Of a stretch of DNA of 64,000 bases, positions 22,975 to 36,400 are shown one piece after another. Each line of letters opens with the position of its first letter. The stretch's first letter is position 1. Position numbers and translations under genes: made by a program. Below the pieces are notes generated by a model. The model was not told where the DNA came from. It ran no database searches and saw nothing but the letters and a program-made list of their open reading frames with translations. This DNA comes from Lotus japonicus (Eukaryota > Streptophyta > Magnoliopsida > Fabales > Fabaceae), in NCBI RefSeq assembly GCF_012489685.1, contig NC_080042.1, positions 48,722,066-48,786,065 of the forward strand, in the 5' to 3' direction.

Positions 22975-24063
22975 GGGCTCGTTTGGCACACCGTATTAGG
23001 CATGATAGTATAAGCTTATACAATACATTATGAGTTTATCCATTGTTTGGTGATTACATTGTATTGTATAAGCTTATCCATCAAAGTCCCCTTATACGTT
23101 AAAATGACGTATTATTTAATCCATCGTGTGAGTGATGGATAAGGCATGATAAGGTTGTGACGTATAAGTCACCATCACCACCACCCTCCATTGCTGCCAA
23201 CTTACACCACCATTAGGACCACCACCGCCACCACCCGATCACTGCCGCCACCACCGCCCTACCGTCACCACTGGTGTTAAAGCCACCACCACCACCACCG
23301 CCGCCGCCCTACCGCCACCACCACCATAATCGTCGTCACCACAACCCTATCGCCACCACCACCATATATAATCGCCGCCATCGACGCCACAACCACCACC
23401 CTACCGCCACCACCACCACCATTGCCTCCATCCTCCACAGTCGCCGCCACCCTACTAAGCCGCCTTACCACCACCACTACCACCACCACCCTATCGTCGC
23501 CAACACCACAACCACCATCGCTGCCACCACCGCCACCATCCGATCGCCACCACCGCCACCGCCGCCGCCACCACCGACGTTGCCGCACCCACCACCACCG
23601 CCCTACTGCCACCACCGACACCACAATCACCACCCTATCGCCAACACCACCACCATTGCCTCCACCCTCCACTGTAGCCGCCACCGCCTTACCACCACCA
23701 CCACCACCCTATCATCGCCACCACCACAACCATCATCGCTGCCACCACCACCACCAACCTATCTCCACTGTCACCACCACCGCCACCAACACCAACCTAC
23801 CACCATTGCCACCACCACCACCGCTTCCATCACCACCGCCACCATCGTTATAATCACCTCAATATTTGATTTTTATTATATATCATTATTCAATACTTCA
23901 TTAAACATAAAATTGCATTAATTTAAACGATATGGTAAATTATACAGAGTATAGCCAAACGCTGGATAGTATAAGAAAGTTATCAGGGCTTATACTATCA
24001 GGCCTAATACTATCAGGTCTTATACTATCAAACCTTATACTATACGTCGCACCAAACATACCC
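22975..24063. mobile_element. PIF/Harbinger-type non-autonomous element carrying a CCA/CCG microsatellite
   Basis: Ends GGGCTCGTTTGG on the left and the complement of GGGTATGTTTGG on the right, flanked by the 3-bp duplication TTA (22972-22974, 24064-24066). Both features fit the PIF/Harbinger (Tourist) class. Subterminal repeats of a GATAGTATAAG motif occur on both sides in opposite orientation. The middle (about 23170-23850) is an expanded, imperfect CCACCA/CCGCCA repeat. No transposase is present. Confidence 0.85.
23170..23850. repeat. Imperfect CCA/CCG trinucleotide microsatellite
   Basis: About 680 bases of interrupted CCACCACC/CCGCCACC with TAT and ATC interruptions. All six frames give long open stretches for compositional reasons; none should be taken as a gene. 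Confidence 0.9.
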
Positions 24064-24066
24064 TTA

Positions 24067-24296
24067 GTAAATTGGGCTTGAAACTATCCACTCTTTCCAT
24101 TTTCTACTTTGATTCCAATCTAAAGTCTAAACTATACGGTATTATGTCCTTTTCATGGGAATTTTTATGTGTGTGACATACTGACATGTAATCAGTTTTT
24201 ATTAGCCGGTACTGTACTATATACAGATTAAAAAAAACAGGTTTAATCAATATAATTAAATTTTTAAAATGATAACCACTTGTTTTTATATATATA
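24067..24296. other. Short AT-rich spacer
   Basis: Nothing recognised between the Harbinger-type element and the next inverted-repeat element. Confidence 0.4.
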
Positions 24297-24546
24297 GAGG
24301 ATGTATCATGTGAGAAAGGTGTTCTTATGTGAGAACATGAGAATAAATCATGACCGTTATATTTAATCATGAACGGTCCAGATTAAAACGTTAAGTCATG
24401 TGAGTTTTTAAGAAAGTCACATGACTTTTTTAAGTGATCATGTGAGCATTAAATTGTTTTAATCTGGACCGTTCATAACTTGATCTAACAGTCATGATTT
24501 ATTCTCATTTTCTCACGTAAGAACATCTTTCTCATATGATAGTATA
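24297..24546. mobile_element. Hairpin-type MITE, 250 bp
   Basis: Almost the whole element is an inverted repeat: left arm with TTCTTATGTGAGAAC and ATGAGAATAAATCATGAC, right arm the complement with a few changes. The arms are about 90-110 bases and include AACGGTCCAGATTAAAA. Flanks are TA-rich so the TSD is unclear. It is related in motif to the 36560-37243 element and to the fragment at 25318-25405. Confidence 0.75.
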
Positions 24547-24548
24547 AC

Positions 24549-25694
24549 TAAAAAAAACTAATGTTTTCACATGTACGTTGCAAGGCGAATTTTACTATTA
24601 TATATTTAATAGATATATCAATACATTAAATTAGAGAAAAATTGACATACTAAACATAATATCTAATATGTACTGAAACTTTTTCAAAAGAAATTTAGTG
24701 CTTGACAAAGTGGAGCATAGAAAAACTAAACAGTCCCCGTATGATAGCTTAAATGGTAGGAGCTGGGGACATATGAGTTGGGTAGTGGGAGATTAAAAAA
24801 TCAATTCCTGGTGGGTGTAATTTATCTTTCAAATGTAAAAAAAAAATATAGAAAAACTAAACCACAACATTACATTATATAGAATGTCACAGTTTCATTG
24901 CCAGTTTTAAGTCATGTTTTACTTGTGTGTTCCACGAATTTTATTTTTTTTACAATTGATAGAGAAAATAATCAACTTAAGAAATTAGTAAATATTTTTA
25001 TTTACATCCACTTCTAAAATTAGGAAATAATTATAAAAAAAACATTCTGAAATTATATTAAAGGTAACTTTCAATTAGTTTTACACAAATATTTTCATCT
25101 TAAAAATTCCTTCCCATGTGAGCTATTTGCACCGGGAATTGACACATCATCAAGTAGGAAAAAACGGTTATAAATAAGGCTGGGAAATTTTTACATGGCC
25201 ATATCAAACTACATAAAAACTCACAAAAGATGGGTTAAATATTAGTAATAAAAGCATGACCCACGAGTGGACCATTTTTTAACATGCACATGGAATTACG
25301 TCAATATATATATTCTCAATATATATTTTTTAACGGTCGTGATTTATTCTCATTTTCTCACATAAGATCACCTTTCTCATAAGATACATCTCATATATAT
25401 ATATATATAACTCATTTTAATTAAATATCTAGATAATATGTCAACAAACTTAACTCCAACAATAATTGCTTCGTTTTTAGAAGTGTTTCCTAACCTGATA
25501 TCTCCATTTATTTCCACTCAGTGAGTGTAGTAAGAGTTAGGGACATAAAAGTTTGGTGGGATAAAAAGTTAAACCTGAAGTGGGACTAATTTATTAATAT
25601 TACTAACAACTAACATTTATCCTATAAAAAAATGTAAAACATATTTTCTTTTGTCGTGCGCTTCAGAAATCTTGTATGTTCTTGCCATGAACAT
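24549..25694. other. AT-rich intergenic with a MITE end at 25318-25405
   Basis: No gene. At 25318-25405 a single arm of the hairpin MITE family (TGATTTATTCTCATTTTCTC and following) lies without its partner, so it is a truncated copy. Confidence 0.5.
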
Positions 25695-26824
25695 TGAGAA
25701 AGGGTAAGCCCCTAGAATAGAGATATTACACTTAGAGTGAGAAAGTTAGAGAGAGAATATAACTGAATTTTTTGTGTATATTCAACAAATGAGTCAAGAG
25801 TCTCTTACAAATGGTAACCGCTCCCTATTTATAGGGTGGGAACTAGGCATGTGTGTGTAACTGCCTCTGATGGGTCGGTTGGGCCTTGCTGGATGATCGG
25901 AGAGAATCCGATCAAACCTACCCTGGAAGTGGTAGTGAGAGGATGGGATGATAGATGCTGAGGAGTCGGAACGAGGAGGGGATCGGCTTATGGTGTTAGT
26001 GTCTTTCGCTGAGGGATAGGTTCTCCAAAGGTCGTTGAGCCCAGAGGGGGTTCCTGCAGAGCACTTCGATGCCTAAGCCAGTTACTGAATCATCTCCATA
26101 TTTAAGTGTTAAGTGTAGAATAGAATGAGTTACCTTTCTTCCATTGGGTAGAGATCCTTTTATATGAGTGAGGCCTGTGACTCCGTAACCAGGGGTAATC
26201 TTTAGCCCGTTGGATTCTTCTCTTGTCCTTGCCAGTCTAGAGGATCCGGCGGTTCAGAGAACCTCGTGTTCGTGGCTAGGTCTCGAGTCTTGGGCCTAAA
26301 ATCCGGAGATGTGACAGATGGGTCAGAGATGTAACCCTTTGAGGTGACTGGGAGCTTACTCTGTTATGAAGAAGTCACCGGTAGTCAGTCCAGGCTCGTG
26401 GCATGTCGTTCACGCATTCAGTAAAGGTGTCCGACCCATCATTCCACCGGTGAGGTTGGACCTCTTCCTTTGGGGTGTTCGCTCCGTGAGTGGTGGGGTC
26501 GCTCGTATTGAGATGACCGTCCCGTTGTAGGTTGGGTCGCTCTTGATGGGGTGATTGTATCGATAACCATCGGACCATACCTGATGGGTTGGTCGTACCA
26601 TCGGTAGTCGGTCCCCTTCTGATGGGTTGGTCGTACCATCGGTAGTCGGTCCACTCCTGATGGTTGGTCGTACCATCGATAGTCGGTTGTCCTCTGTGTA
26701 CGAGTAAGTGATGGGCCGTTTTACCGGTTCCCAGAACACTGGAGGAGGCCCAATTCCCTGGCTGGGCAACGCCGCTTTGGCAGGTAACCCCTGAGCGTAG
26801 GCCTTCTAGGGGCTCGCCCAGTCC
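25695..26824 (-). repeat. Solo-LTR-like sequence with TATA box
   Basis: A 1.13-kb unit that on the minus strand starts TGGACTGGGC and ends CTTTCTCA. It has a TATA box (CTATAAATAGGG, about 25831-25842) about 140 bases before the 3' end, as in an LTR with a short R-U5. The termini also share an inverted 16-base motif (GGGTAAGCCCCTAGAA versus GGGCGAGCCCCTAGAA). No 5-bp TSD is visible, so a TIR element is the alternative. It contains a 38-bp minisatellite. Confidence 0.45.
26581..26693. repeat. 38-bp minisatellite, three copies
   Basis: Units start CTGATGGGTTGGTCGTACC at 26581, 26619 and 26657, the third with a one-base deletion. Further degenerate units occur upstream (26500-26580). Confidence 0.85.
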
Positions 26825-28400
26825 ATTCTATATTAAAGGATATATCATTTGCTTCAAAATTGCAAATCATACTAAATTAGCATGCAACATATATAGCATG
26901 ACTGTTTAGCAAAAGTTGAAATCTGAGATCGATAAACCAATAGTCTATGACCCATAATCCCATATGGTGCGGATGAAACTTAAGTTACTGGAGCAAGTAA
27001 AAGTGTTGGCCACCTCTGAAGGAAAAGAGTGTGGCTTTGAACATTATCTGTGTTTGGATTATAGTTTGTGAACCTACATTTAATTTTAGTTAAGATGAGT
27101 TTTTTGTTTAAAGTTAGTTAAAATGAGTTTATAGCAATTAACATGAGTTATGTATGCAAAGTTAAACCTCTGAAGTAACTTTCACTATTGCTAAAAATAT
27201 GAATTTACGATTTTTTTATCAACTATATTTTATTTTCCTAAATATTTTTCTTATAGTGAACATGATCATTGGAATAAGACAATGATTTACAAACTAAGGT
27301 TTAGTTAACAAATCAATTTCAAAGAATGGTTCCAATGAGAGACCAAACAAGCACTATTATAAAACTAAATCGTGTTTAAATTTTATCATCAGCAAATCAT
27401 GTTTAAATATGCTGTGTCACTGTGTGGGTTTTGGTGTTGCGACGACAAAACCAAACACACCAAAATGAGTTTGTCATCCCCCATTACCGTTTGGTTTTTT
27501 GTGACGAAGGGTATGCTTATTGCTTAACAGCCCAATGGTGAAAGAGAAAGAACATAATGTCGACTTCTGGCCAGCATAAATAACAATAATTGATTGATAA
27601 TTTGGGGTGCCAAACACAAAAATCTTATATAGCCAGTGACCATATTTTTTTTCATACTTATTATGGCATTTTAGGTGCTAAAACATGACGTCATAAGCAA
27701 TGGTGGAGAGATTAATCTCATGCTATCGGCTCTAAGCATATCTTGGAAAACCAAGAAAATAAGCAATGGGGGGGGGGGGGGGGAGTGGAGACACAACCCT
27801 ACCATGACCCCCAAACTTTTCAACTTTTATTCTCTATATGTGAGCGGTAAAAACCACTATAGACATGTCATATTGTTTCATATTGTCCCTCCTCTCCTTT
27901 ATCTTGACTCTTCTAGTCTCAAATTCTTACCTTTGCCACTTGTCACAAGTTAACTTGTCAACATATATAATCGGCCTTTTTGTGTCGGCCTCCGAACCAA
28001 CATCCTAGTTCAAGTAGTAGGCACAATAACTTCCACATTGGCCCAAAATATGACGTTCTTAAGCATCACAACTAGGGTCCAATATTAAACGTCCTCTCTC
28101 ACACAAATAAGTGCCACATCACAAGATCCAAGCATTCAAACCTACAAGATATGGGGTTGTGTCAAATCCTAGCTTCCTCAAATTACCTCCTTATATCTCG
28201 ATTTTCACCGAATAACACAATATCTTCTAATATTTGATCTTCACCAAAGGTAACGGAATATCTCCTTCATGTTAACCATAATAAACATGGTCCTATCAAC
28301 TACAAATAACCTCGTTATCACCAGCTATAAATAAAAGGTCATCCTGTATAAATCATATAACTTAAACTTTCTATGACTGACAGTCTACCCATTTATCTAC
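26825..28400. other. Intergenic sequence without recognisable gene
   Basis: AT-rich, no gene identified. It contains a run of 16 G at 27768-27783. Confidence 0.45.
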
Positions 28401-28589
28401 TGACTTGAGTGTCAAAATCTCATTTGCTGATGGTCGTCCTTCGACCCATTCCATTAGATCATCAAGGTCCTCTTCACGCAGACAAGGAACACCATTCACG
28501 ATCTATCCAACCCACGAGTAAACCAGGTCTGGTCATTAGCATTGTATGTGAGAATCGAACCCACGAGCCAGCATGTCCACCTCCCATTA

Positions 28590-28850
28590 GGTCATGAAGT
28601 TTCCTTCTTCCTACCAGAAAATCATCTCAATTTGCGGTGACCATGAAGCATCCTGGCAGTGCTACTTGCTTAGCCTTATGCTACACCGACAACCCAGGGA
28701 GCCCGGGGAACGGCCCAAGGAGGAAGTGGGAAAGCCACAACCTGAAGGTAAACTAGCCCAACTCCAGCTAGGGCCAAGGAGGAAGTGTAAAAGCCACAAC
28801 CTGAAGGTAAACTAGCCCAATTCCAGCTAGGGAGTACGGGGGCAGATCAT
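28590..28850 (+). pseudogene. Possible Ty3/gypsy (Athila/Tat-like) pol scrap
   Basis: Plus-strand codons from 28594 read MKFPSSYQK... and then GDHEASWQCY. This resembles the conserved LKFPT-x-RGDQ-x-AReCY segment after the protease of Athila/Tat-type gypsy polyproteins. Nothing else of the element is convincing, so the call is tentative. The 59-bp tandem duplication overlaps it. Confidence 0.4.
28715..28832. repeat. 59-bp tandem duplication
   Basis: Two adjacent units beginning CCAAGGAGGAAGTG (28715 and 28774), each ending CCAGCTAGGG, with a few substitutions. Confidence 0.9.
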
Positions 28851-29260
28851 TTTCCATGATCATTTTTCCCATTGTTTTTCATGTAAAAGACATCAAAAGT
28901 GTCTAGACCAATTTCAAGACCCCCCCAACTCGTCGACCACGTTGCAAATATCCTGCTTAGATCCAGTTGCTACGAGAGATTGGTTCATTTCTTGAGTTAA
29001 TTTCTTTGGTATTGCAGCGGAACAAATTAAGATATCCCTAAGGGCCCATTGAAGTGATATTTATCGATAAGAAATTCCTCACCATGTGGAATATTTCAAA
29101 TGGTCCTTCCACCCACTCGCCTTAACTATTCCTCAATCTTTGGATGCGATTTCGACTCCTCCTTTATACGGTTGTAGCATGAAAGAATCTAGAGTGATGC
29201 CCCCAATGTAGACATTTGAATCAAGATCTCTATCCCCAATACTTCTCATCTCCAAAGATC
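28851..29260. other. Intergenic sequence
   Basis: No gene recognised in this 410-base stretch. Confidence 0.4.
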
Positions 29261-29608
29261 TCAAATTTGCTTTTTAATTTCTCCAGAAGCATCATAATCA
29301 TCTTCAAATAATCTTCTATTTTGAAGCTGTACAAGCTTTGTTTTCAACATACCCACGTCCTTATGTGCTCTTCTAAAGATATGGTTGCTCCATTTCCATA
29401 AGCCTATACAGCACAGGCTGCTTCTTTTCAAGAGTTTTCTCCATCCAGAAATTACATCCACATTGCACTTCCAAGTTGCTTCCATGGTAGAACTGAATTC
29501 GCTATGGTCATTAAGTATGTACACTCCAACAAGAAATGTAAAACCTCCAAAATAGCTTTCACAAGATCGTTTTACATGCTTCACTGAAACTTTTTGAAAT
29601 AAATTCAT
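29261..29608 (-). pseudogene. LINE ORF2 fragment (endonuclease-RT linker)
   Basis: A 115-residue frame. Its second half has the pattern of the linker between endonuclease and RT in plant L1 ORF2 proteins: a W-K-C tract, then LCCIGLWKWSNHIFRRAHK, then a K-L-V-Q-L-Q stretch rich in charged residues. No catalytic motifs are present. Isolated relic. Confidence 0.5.
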
Positions 29609-30403
29609 GAGTGTATAAGTAAACTATTTATTTTTATAAATTTAACTCAAAATCTAATTAAATATTTGTGCAAAGGCCTAAATAAATTCCAAAATATAAT
29701 CTTCTATATGCCCCCTTAGTAGAAAACCTAAACTGGCCATCATATCACCAGTCCTTTTTGTGAGTTTATGGAGGAAAAAGGGGAAGACATATTTTTAATT
29801 TTTAAATAAATAGCATCTAATTATATTATTTTTAAAAATAAAATGTATAAAATGATAAATTGGCATAAACACAACATACTAATTACTTATTTACTTATAA
29901 AGACTATTATGTAAATCTTCTAATATGGAAATTAAAAATATGTCCTCCGCATACAAACAACCACTTAAACTATTAGACCGGGGCATCACAAAGCCAACCT
30001 TAACCCCTCAGATATCCACCCTGCATAGCATTTTTGTACCTAATGCACTAAAACGAGTGTATAAAATACTAGAACAATAGGTAATGTAGAACCAAAAAAT
30101 AATAATAGAACAATACAGTTATTGGGCAACACAGTAAACGCTACCATGAATTAGACAGCAGGTTCAAACAAAATTAAGCAATAATTGATACACAGTAACT
30201 GGATACATGTAGCAAAAATCTCCATTTGTTAGACTCACTAAACTGAAATTGTACTGTGATCTCAGCCAGTTCATAGTTTGCGCTACTCAAGGCTGTAACA
30301 AGGATTGTAGCCAGAGGGAGCAAATAAAATTGCATTTGTGTACCCATGGACATTCTCGCCCCCAGAAAGATGATGTGCATAAAACCTAAATGGCCTATGT
30401 AAC
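29609..30403 (-). other. Downstream region of the NSR gene (3' UTR and beyond)
   Basis: Non-coding, AT-rich. The transcript of the gene at 30404-38118 should end here; I could not fix the poly(A) site. Confidence 0.4.
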
Positions 30404-33400
30404 TCACCTCTTACCACGAAATCCAGGCCCACTTCTAGGACCAGGATACCGGGAAAACTGAAGCCTCAAGTGACCAGACTCAGGATCGAGTTCATCAACT
30501 TTATAACCTGTCACCCAACCACAAGGTGAGCGAACACCCAAGAGATACATAAATATAAAAATCATTAAACACCAAGTACAAGAATGAATTTTATGAATTC
30601 ATGATACTCAAGAATATGGGCTGTTTGCTTCGCCTACAATTGGAACACAGACAACAACAATAGGCATAAATATGGATGGTAGCATGAGCTTTGCATTATA
30701 GTTAAACAGCCCCTGTTCATTCTTTGTCCTTGTCTTGCAACTTACTTAGTATCCTCATTTTCTTTAATTACTGAATGACACACTTGTTCATACCGAAATT
30801 AAAAGGACAATCTATTTGTGAGAACTTGAAATCAAGTCCATCAAAAAGAGAAAAGAAACAATGAAGATACCAGCTTGCAAACAAAACAAAATGGAACAAG
30901 CTGTTATGTTCTTGTTCCATTTTCTTTGGTTCGACCTTTTAGTGGATTCAAAATGCAACTTTTACCCTTATATCTGAATATGTTCTCTATTTTACATGCA
31001 TAAACATAGGACATAACACTTGATTCTTGTAACTCTATCCTGTCCATCAAACCCTACCTAATACTTCAGTAAGATGGTATCATTATCATTCTCTAGAATA
31101 GTGAGTTTTATTAGTCAGATGAGTATACCATATCTAGTATAATCCAACTTCAATATTTCCTCTTATTTTGCATAATTGTAGCAAAAAATTCAAAAGAATA
31201 CTTCAAAACAATAATCACATCTTAGTACAGAGAACCAAAACACTAAGTACATAATCAATTTTCACAACGTCATGTTATTTCAGATCAAGGTGATTCAGTT
31301 AGATAATTTACACAACCAGTTTCCTTTATACCAGCAGGTAACTAGAAATGATACCTTGCAAGGCACTAAGAGCAGTTGCGGCACAAGCTGGATTTTCAAA
31401 GTCCACGAAACAAAGGATCAGAGGATCTCCACCACGCTGAAATTTCAGCATAAAGAAGATGTAACTTCCCAGTTTCAACGAATCAACTAAATAATCAAAA
31501 CAGGAATACAAACAGTATACTTACATGTTTGGATTCTTTAGTTACAAGTCTCACTTCTCTATATCCAACAAAAGGGCGGAAAATATCTAAGATGACGTCA
31601 AGGAATACGAATAACTGAATTGAAGTAAATAAATCTCAAGAGACAGAGATTAAAGTAAGATGACACAATTTCTATGCATTGAATCCGAACAAAAAGGATA
31701 CGAGCCACTTCTCTTTTGGTGCTATCAGAAGGCAGACCTTCAACATATAAAGTACTTGAAGCATCTGGAGGTAGAGGAACTGTCTCATGTCCAGGCCTGG
31801 AAACAGAATCTACTGGTGGCTGACCACCATAATTAAAACCTCGTCCATTTGGTGCAATATCAGGACCACCACCTCCATGACGCCCCATGGCAGCATGATC
31901 AGCTAGAGAATGTCCTGGTAATCCACCAGGACCCCTTGCATATCCAAGACCACCGATTGTACTGGCTTCCCCAGAAGTATATGCAGAAAGTTGCTTCAAA
32001 ACCAAACAGGGTGCAAGCTTTCAGCAAACAAGCAGTGAAATGCCCCAAAAGTAAACTACTGTATTTGAAGTTTTGAACAAACATAAGAAGAAATATTATT
32101 GTTACCCCACTCTGAAGGTAGCGGTCATAAGCAGATCCAATTGTTTTTGTGTCCCTTAGCATTCGGGGACCAGTACGGTCATCATCGCGCACAATATAAT
32201 TATTAATATCATTACCCGAAGACAAACCAGAAGCTGGCATATCTGCAATGCAAATTAATAATGATTAATTAAAAAATCTAGTATTTAACTCATCTCCAGC
32301 AAACAGCACTGAGTTGAAAAAAACACTTTGAAAATGTCTCCATGTCGTATATCATTCCCATTCATACACTGCTACACATTGAATATAATAGAAGAGTGTA
32401 CATGCATGTATTTTATAGCTTTGTGATAGGAACTCAGAGAGAAGATGGAGATTTGACAGAGAACTAAAAGAATGTAAATGAACTAATTCTAAACTGAACA
32501 CAGAATGGAGAATAGAATTCTCCCCAAACTGTTTCCCCTTCACAAAAGATTTTTCTTTCCTTTCACTCACAAACTACCAACTGTACTGAATGAATCCCCC
32601 GAAAATGATTTCTACTATTTATCTAATCAATCCCTTGCAATCCCCTTCTAACTAACTAATTTAGACTCAAGAGTTTGACAACCATGCCCAAGACTGATCA
32701 GTTGTCTTCTATCACTAGAACCAGAACCAATGATCCACTACTCCATTCCTGCTATTGAAGCCCTGTTATGTTCTGACAGCTTCACTTGCTGTACTTCAAC
32801 AATTTCTCAGCCATGGGATCGCTCCTGTTGAAAGTTAGAAGTTCCACCTTTTTTTCCCACAAGCAGATCTCTTAACAACCAAACTCAAATCCCTTATCAA
32901 CCAAATTCTCTTGACTCATTTTCTCTCCATAAAAAGGTTTATGGTCATCCTCTCTTCCCCTAATGTTAACCCCTGATTCTCCATTATACGATCAAAAGCA
33001 ATCTTGAGCTCATTAACCACATTAAGTCTCATCTTGAGCTCATTAATTCAGTCCAGGTTCACCAGAATCTCCAACAACTTTGACCCCGAATACCAAGATA
33101 CCATTCTAAACATCTCAACAAACACAACAATGCCTCCAAAAACGAGATTCATCTCCCCTGCAATTTTGGATCCGGCAGACCGGGCCAATTTGATGGGAGA
33201 GAAAGAAAAGAACGTCAATGTATACTGAAACTTACACATGAAATGGAGAATATAATTCTTCCCAAGGACTTCCAGTTCACAACGGACCTCTCTTATTTAC
33301 CTTTCACATAAACTATAAAATGTACTGAATGAATCCCCCTAATCTGATTTCCTCTTATTTATCCAACCAGACCATTCTTACAAATTATGTACTAACTGAC

Positions 33401-36400
33401 TAAGAGAACAGTTGTCTTATCCATATTTTGTCCTAACGATGCATCCTAACACTTTCTGGGAACCCCAAAATTTGGGACTCTCCAAAAGTTAACAGTACCA
33501 AACATGCTATACGTCATCAAATAAATATATAAACACTAACAAAACTCATATAAATGAGCATATGCCCCATAATGCAAGGAAGATCAGACTGCATGTTACC
33601 CCTACCCAGATTACAAACATTCTCCTGGAACTAAACGTATCATGCAGACAACAACCAATTAATCAGTACAACTACAAGACAAGTAGCAGAAGTATGTCAT
33701 TGCTGGTCAACTCATTGCATCATTAGAATATTAAGATCCAACATTTAAAAAAAATAAAGAAATGAAGGATGACATCAACAGAAAAAAGTTTTTAAAAACA
33801 CTGTGCAAAAGGAAAAACAAGAAAATAATAAATACTTATACAACACATTGGCTTCCATGAACTCACCATTAAACTCTGGATCTAAAATTTAACATAAATC
33901 AGAAAATTTAACTAATAAAACACGTCAAATGTGCAACCTACCCTCAAAATTAAAAGATAAAGTTATAAGAGGAAAAACCAGGAACATAACCAGGACACAG
34001 AAAAGATATGCTCCAATTAAAACCAAACAAGGAAAATGAAAAAAAATGATAAATAGCACGATTGATGAATAAGTACTTATTAAGCAAGAAAGAGTAAAAG
34101 GTTTGACAAAGATGCATAATATTATAGGGATGTTTGCACTTTCCAGCTTAATTAAAATTTCTATTTCCATAAACATCAACCATTTTGAAAGAATATGTAG
34201 TTAGAGCATGCCTGGTTTGTGCATTTCTGCTTTCACTAAAATAAAATTCAGAAAACATACCTGAAAATTTTTGTAGAGGGTTTTAATGAAAATGATATCA
34301 GGTCTGCACTAGTTGTAACCATTAAATCTTACTCAAATTTTCAGAAAAAGGAAACAAGAAATTGAAAATGCAGTGGTGAATTTGTAATTATAATCAAACG
34401 ATGTCAGTCAAACCTGGCTTCTAAACAACTTAAATTTGAAAATCAGAAGATACAATTTTAGCTCTAGAAAATTAAAATTTAAAGATAACATTTGAAAAGA
34501 AACCAAAGAAACTAGATAATCAAATCGCAACATGGGAAAACATTGGTCTCTATGCAACTTAGAGGCTAGAACTAGTGGCTAGTTGCCAAAGGGGTTTCTC
34601 TTTGGCAAGCAAAGGGACTATATATGAGTTATCAAAGGCAAGCCACAAGGAAGGTGCTACTGTTTAAAGGTTCACTGCAGAAGATATTAACCACACTCTC
34701 ATGACCTAACTACAGCTAACCATACTATCCAAACATTATGTCAATCAAATCCAGAGACAAGCACAAACCTAATACAAGCCACTAAAAAATAGAAACTCTG
34801 TTATCAGTGATGAATTCAAACTAAAGGTTCAAAAAGCTGAACCTCATGATGTTTAAAGCCTCTTTCTGCTCTTCGACAGGAAGACACACCGTCAACCATA
34901 TCCCAACCCAAATCAGAACATTGTATCTTATTGATTAAGGAAGCCCAAGAATCATTAAAGATATAAATAAAGAATAGCATCAAAAATCAAGGGTTTTACA
35001 ATCTTATTTTCAAGGTAGTTGGGAAGTTGTCAAGGAAAATTTCCTTAATGTGAAGCAGAATTTCATTGCAATTGCAATAAGTATGAATTGTTGCTTCATC
35101 ACTATAGGGCCTATGAATATGAAGTAAGGGTCATTTAAGGTAAAAAGATCATAGATTTTTTTTTAGAAAGAGAAAAAATATATATATTCAAATGATGAGG
35201 AAATAATCAGATACATAACCCTCCTCAAAGGGATCAAAAAAGAGTCATCGCCAGAGAAAAAGAAACGCCCCAAAGCCTAAAAAAACTACCCAAAGAAACG
35301 CCGCAAAGCCTAAAAAACTACCCAGAAAGATCATAGATTTAGCCTTCTTCTAAGCATGCATTCATAAATACATTATTCAGTTTCTTTCTGTGAAGCTGAG
35401 TGATGAGAAATAATTTCAGAGACTCAGTGCTTGCTTTTATTGCAGATAGACAAATTTAAGATGTTTCTAGCATAGGAGGTGAGGTGGTGGCAGAAGATAC
35501 TTGAAGAAGAACCAATGGTTTTGTTTTCAATATATAGTTATTATTTACAGCACAGAAAGATTAGTTTTTCAATCAATTTTGTTCAACCCATAAATCCTTT
35601 GAAAATATTATGAAATTGAATAAGGCCACATGTGTGTGTGTGTCAGACAGATATCGTACCCCAGTGAAGCCCGCTATCAATTCAGTTATTAAGATATTAT
35701 GGTCTAACACCTCTAACATCAAATCTAACTTAGAATGCCAAACAATCAACTTCTTTAATTTAAACTCATAAAACAATTGAAACATTAGTGAATTTAACGT
35801 CATCTCCATGAAATTATATTAGACATACCAAATATATTGCAGAGAATTATAATCTTCAACTAGAAGTACTGTTAAGCATAAAAATTAAAAACACTGTCTG
35901 GAATAATGTTTCAAGTGAGAATGCCAAAATGGGCAAGAATCAGATCAGGGTTTACCTCTTGACCACACCATTGCAGCACAAAAGCCAAATAGAAGCTTTA
36001 GTGACAGCTAAATATCATCCACCAAAACACTGGAATATCTCTTAACAGAAAATGAACAGTATTGACACACAAGCTATGGTATAAGAAGTTAAGAACATAT
36101 GTAAGTGTTTGAGTAAACATATAGCTCATTGCCTCTCAAGCATGGGAATGTACTCCTGGCTGTTGTACACGCATTGGGTATGTACATGTACCTACTGAAA
36201 TAATTGGGTATTTATTGGTACATATTAACCAAAAATAAATATTTTTTCTCAGTTTTATTTTCTTATTCATGTATAAAAGAATGAAAGCTCTACTTGTATC
36301 ACACAAAAAAAACCTTGACATCTATCAGTATCGCCAATCTGCATCAATCCATTGTCTCATTCCTCTTTACGACTGATGCTAACCTACACAATGGTGGATA

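Noticed and set aside
23274..23921. Long open frames on both strands in the CCA/CCG region
   Set aside because: They arise from the trinucleotide repeat, are open in several frames at once, and give only Pro/Thr/His or Gly/Val/Trp low complexity.
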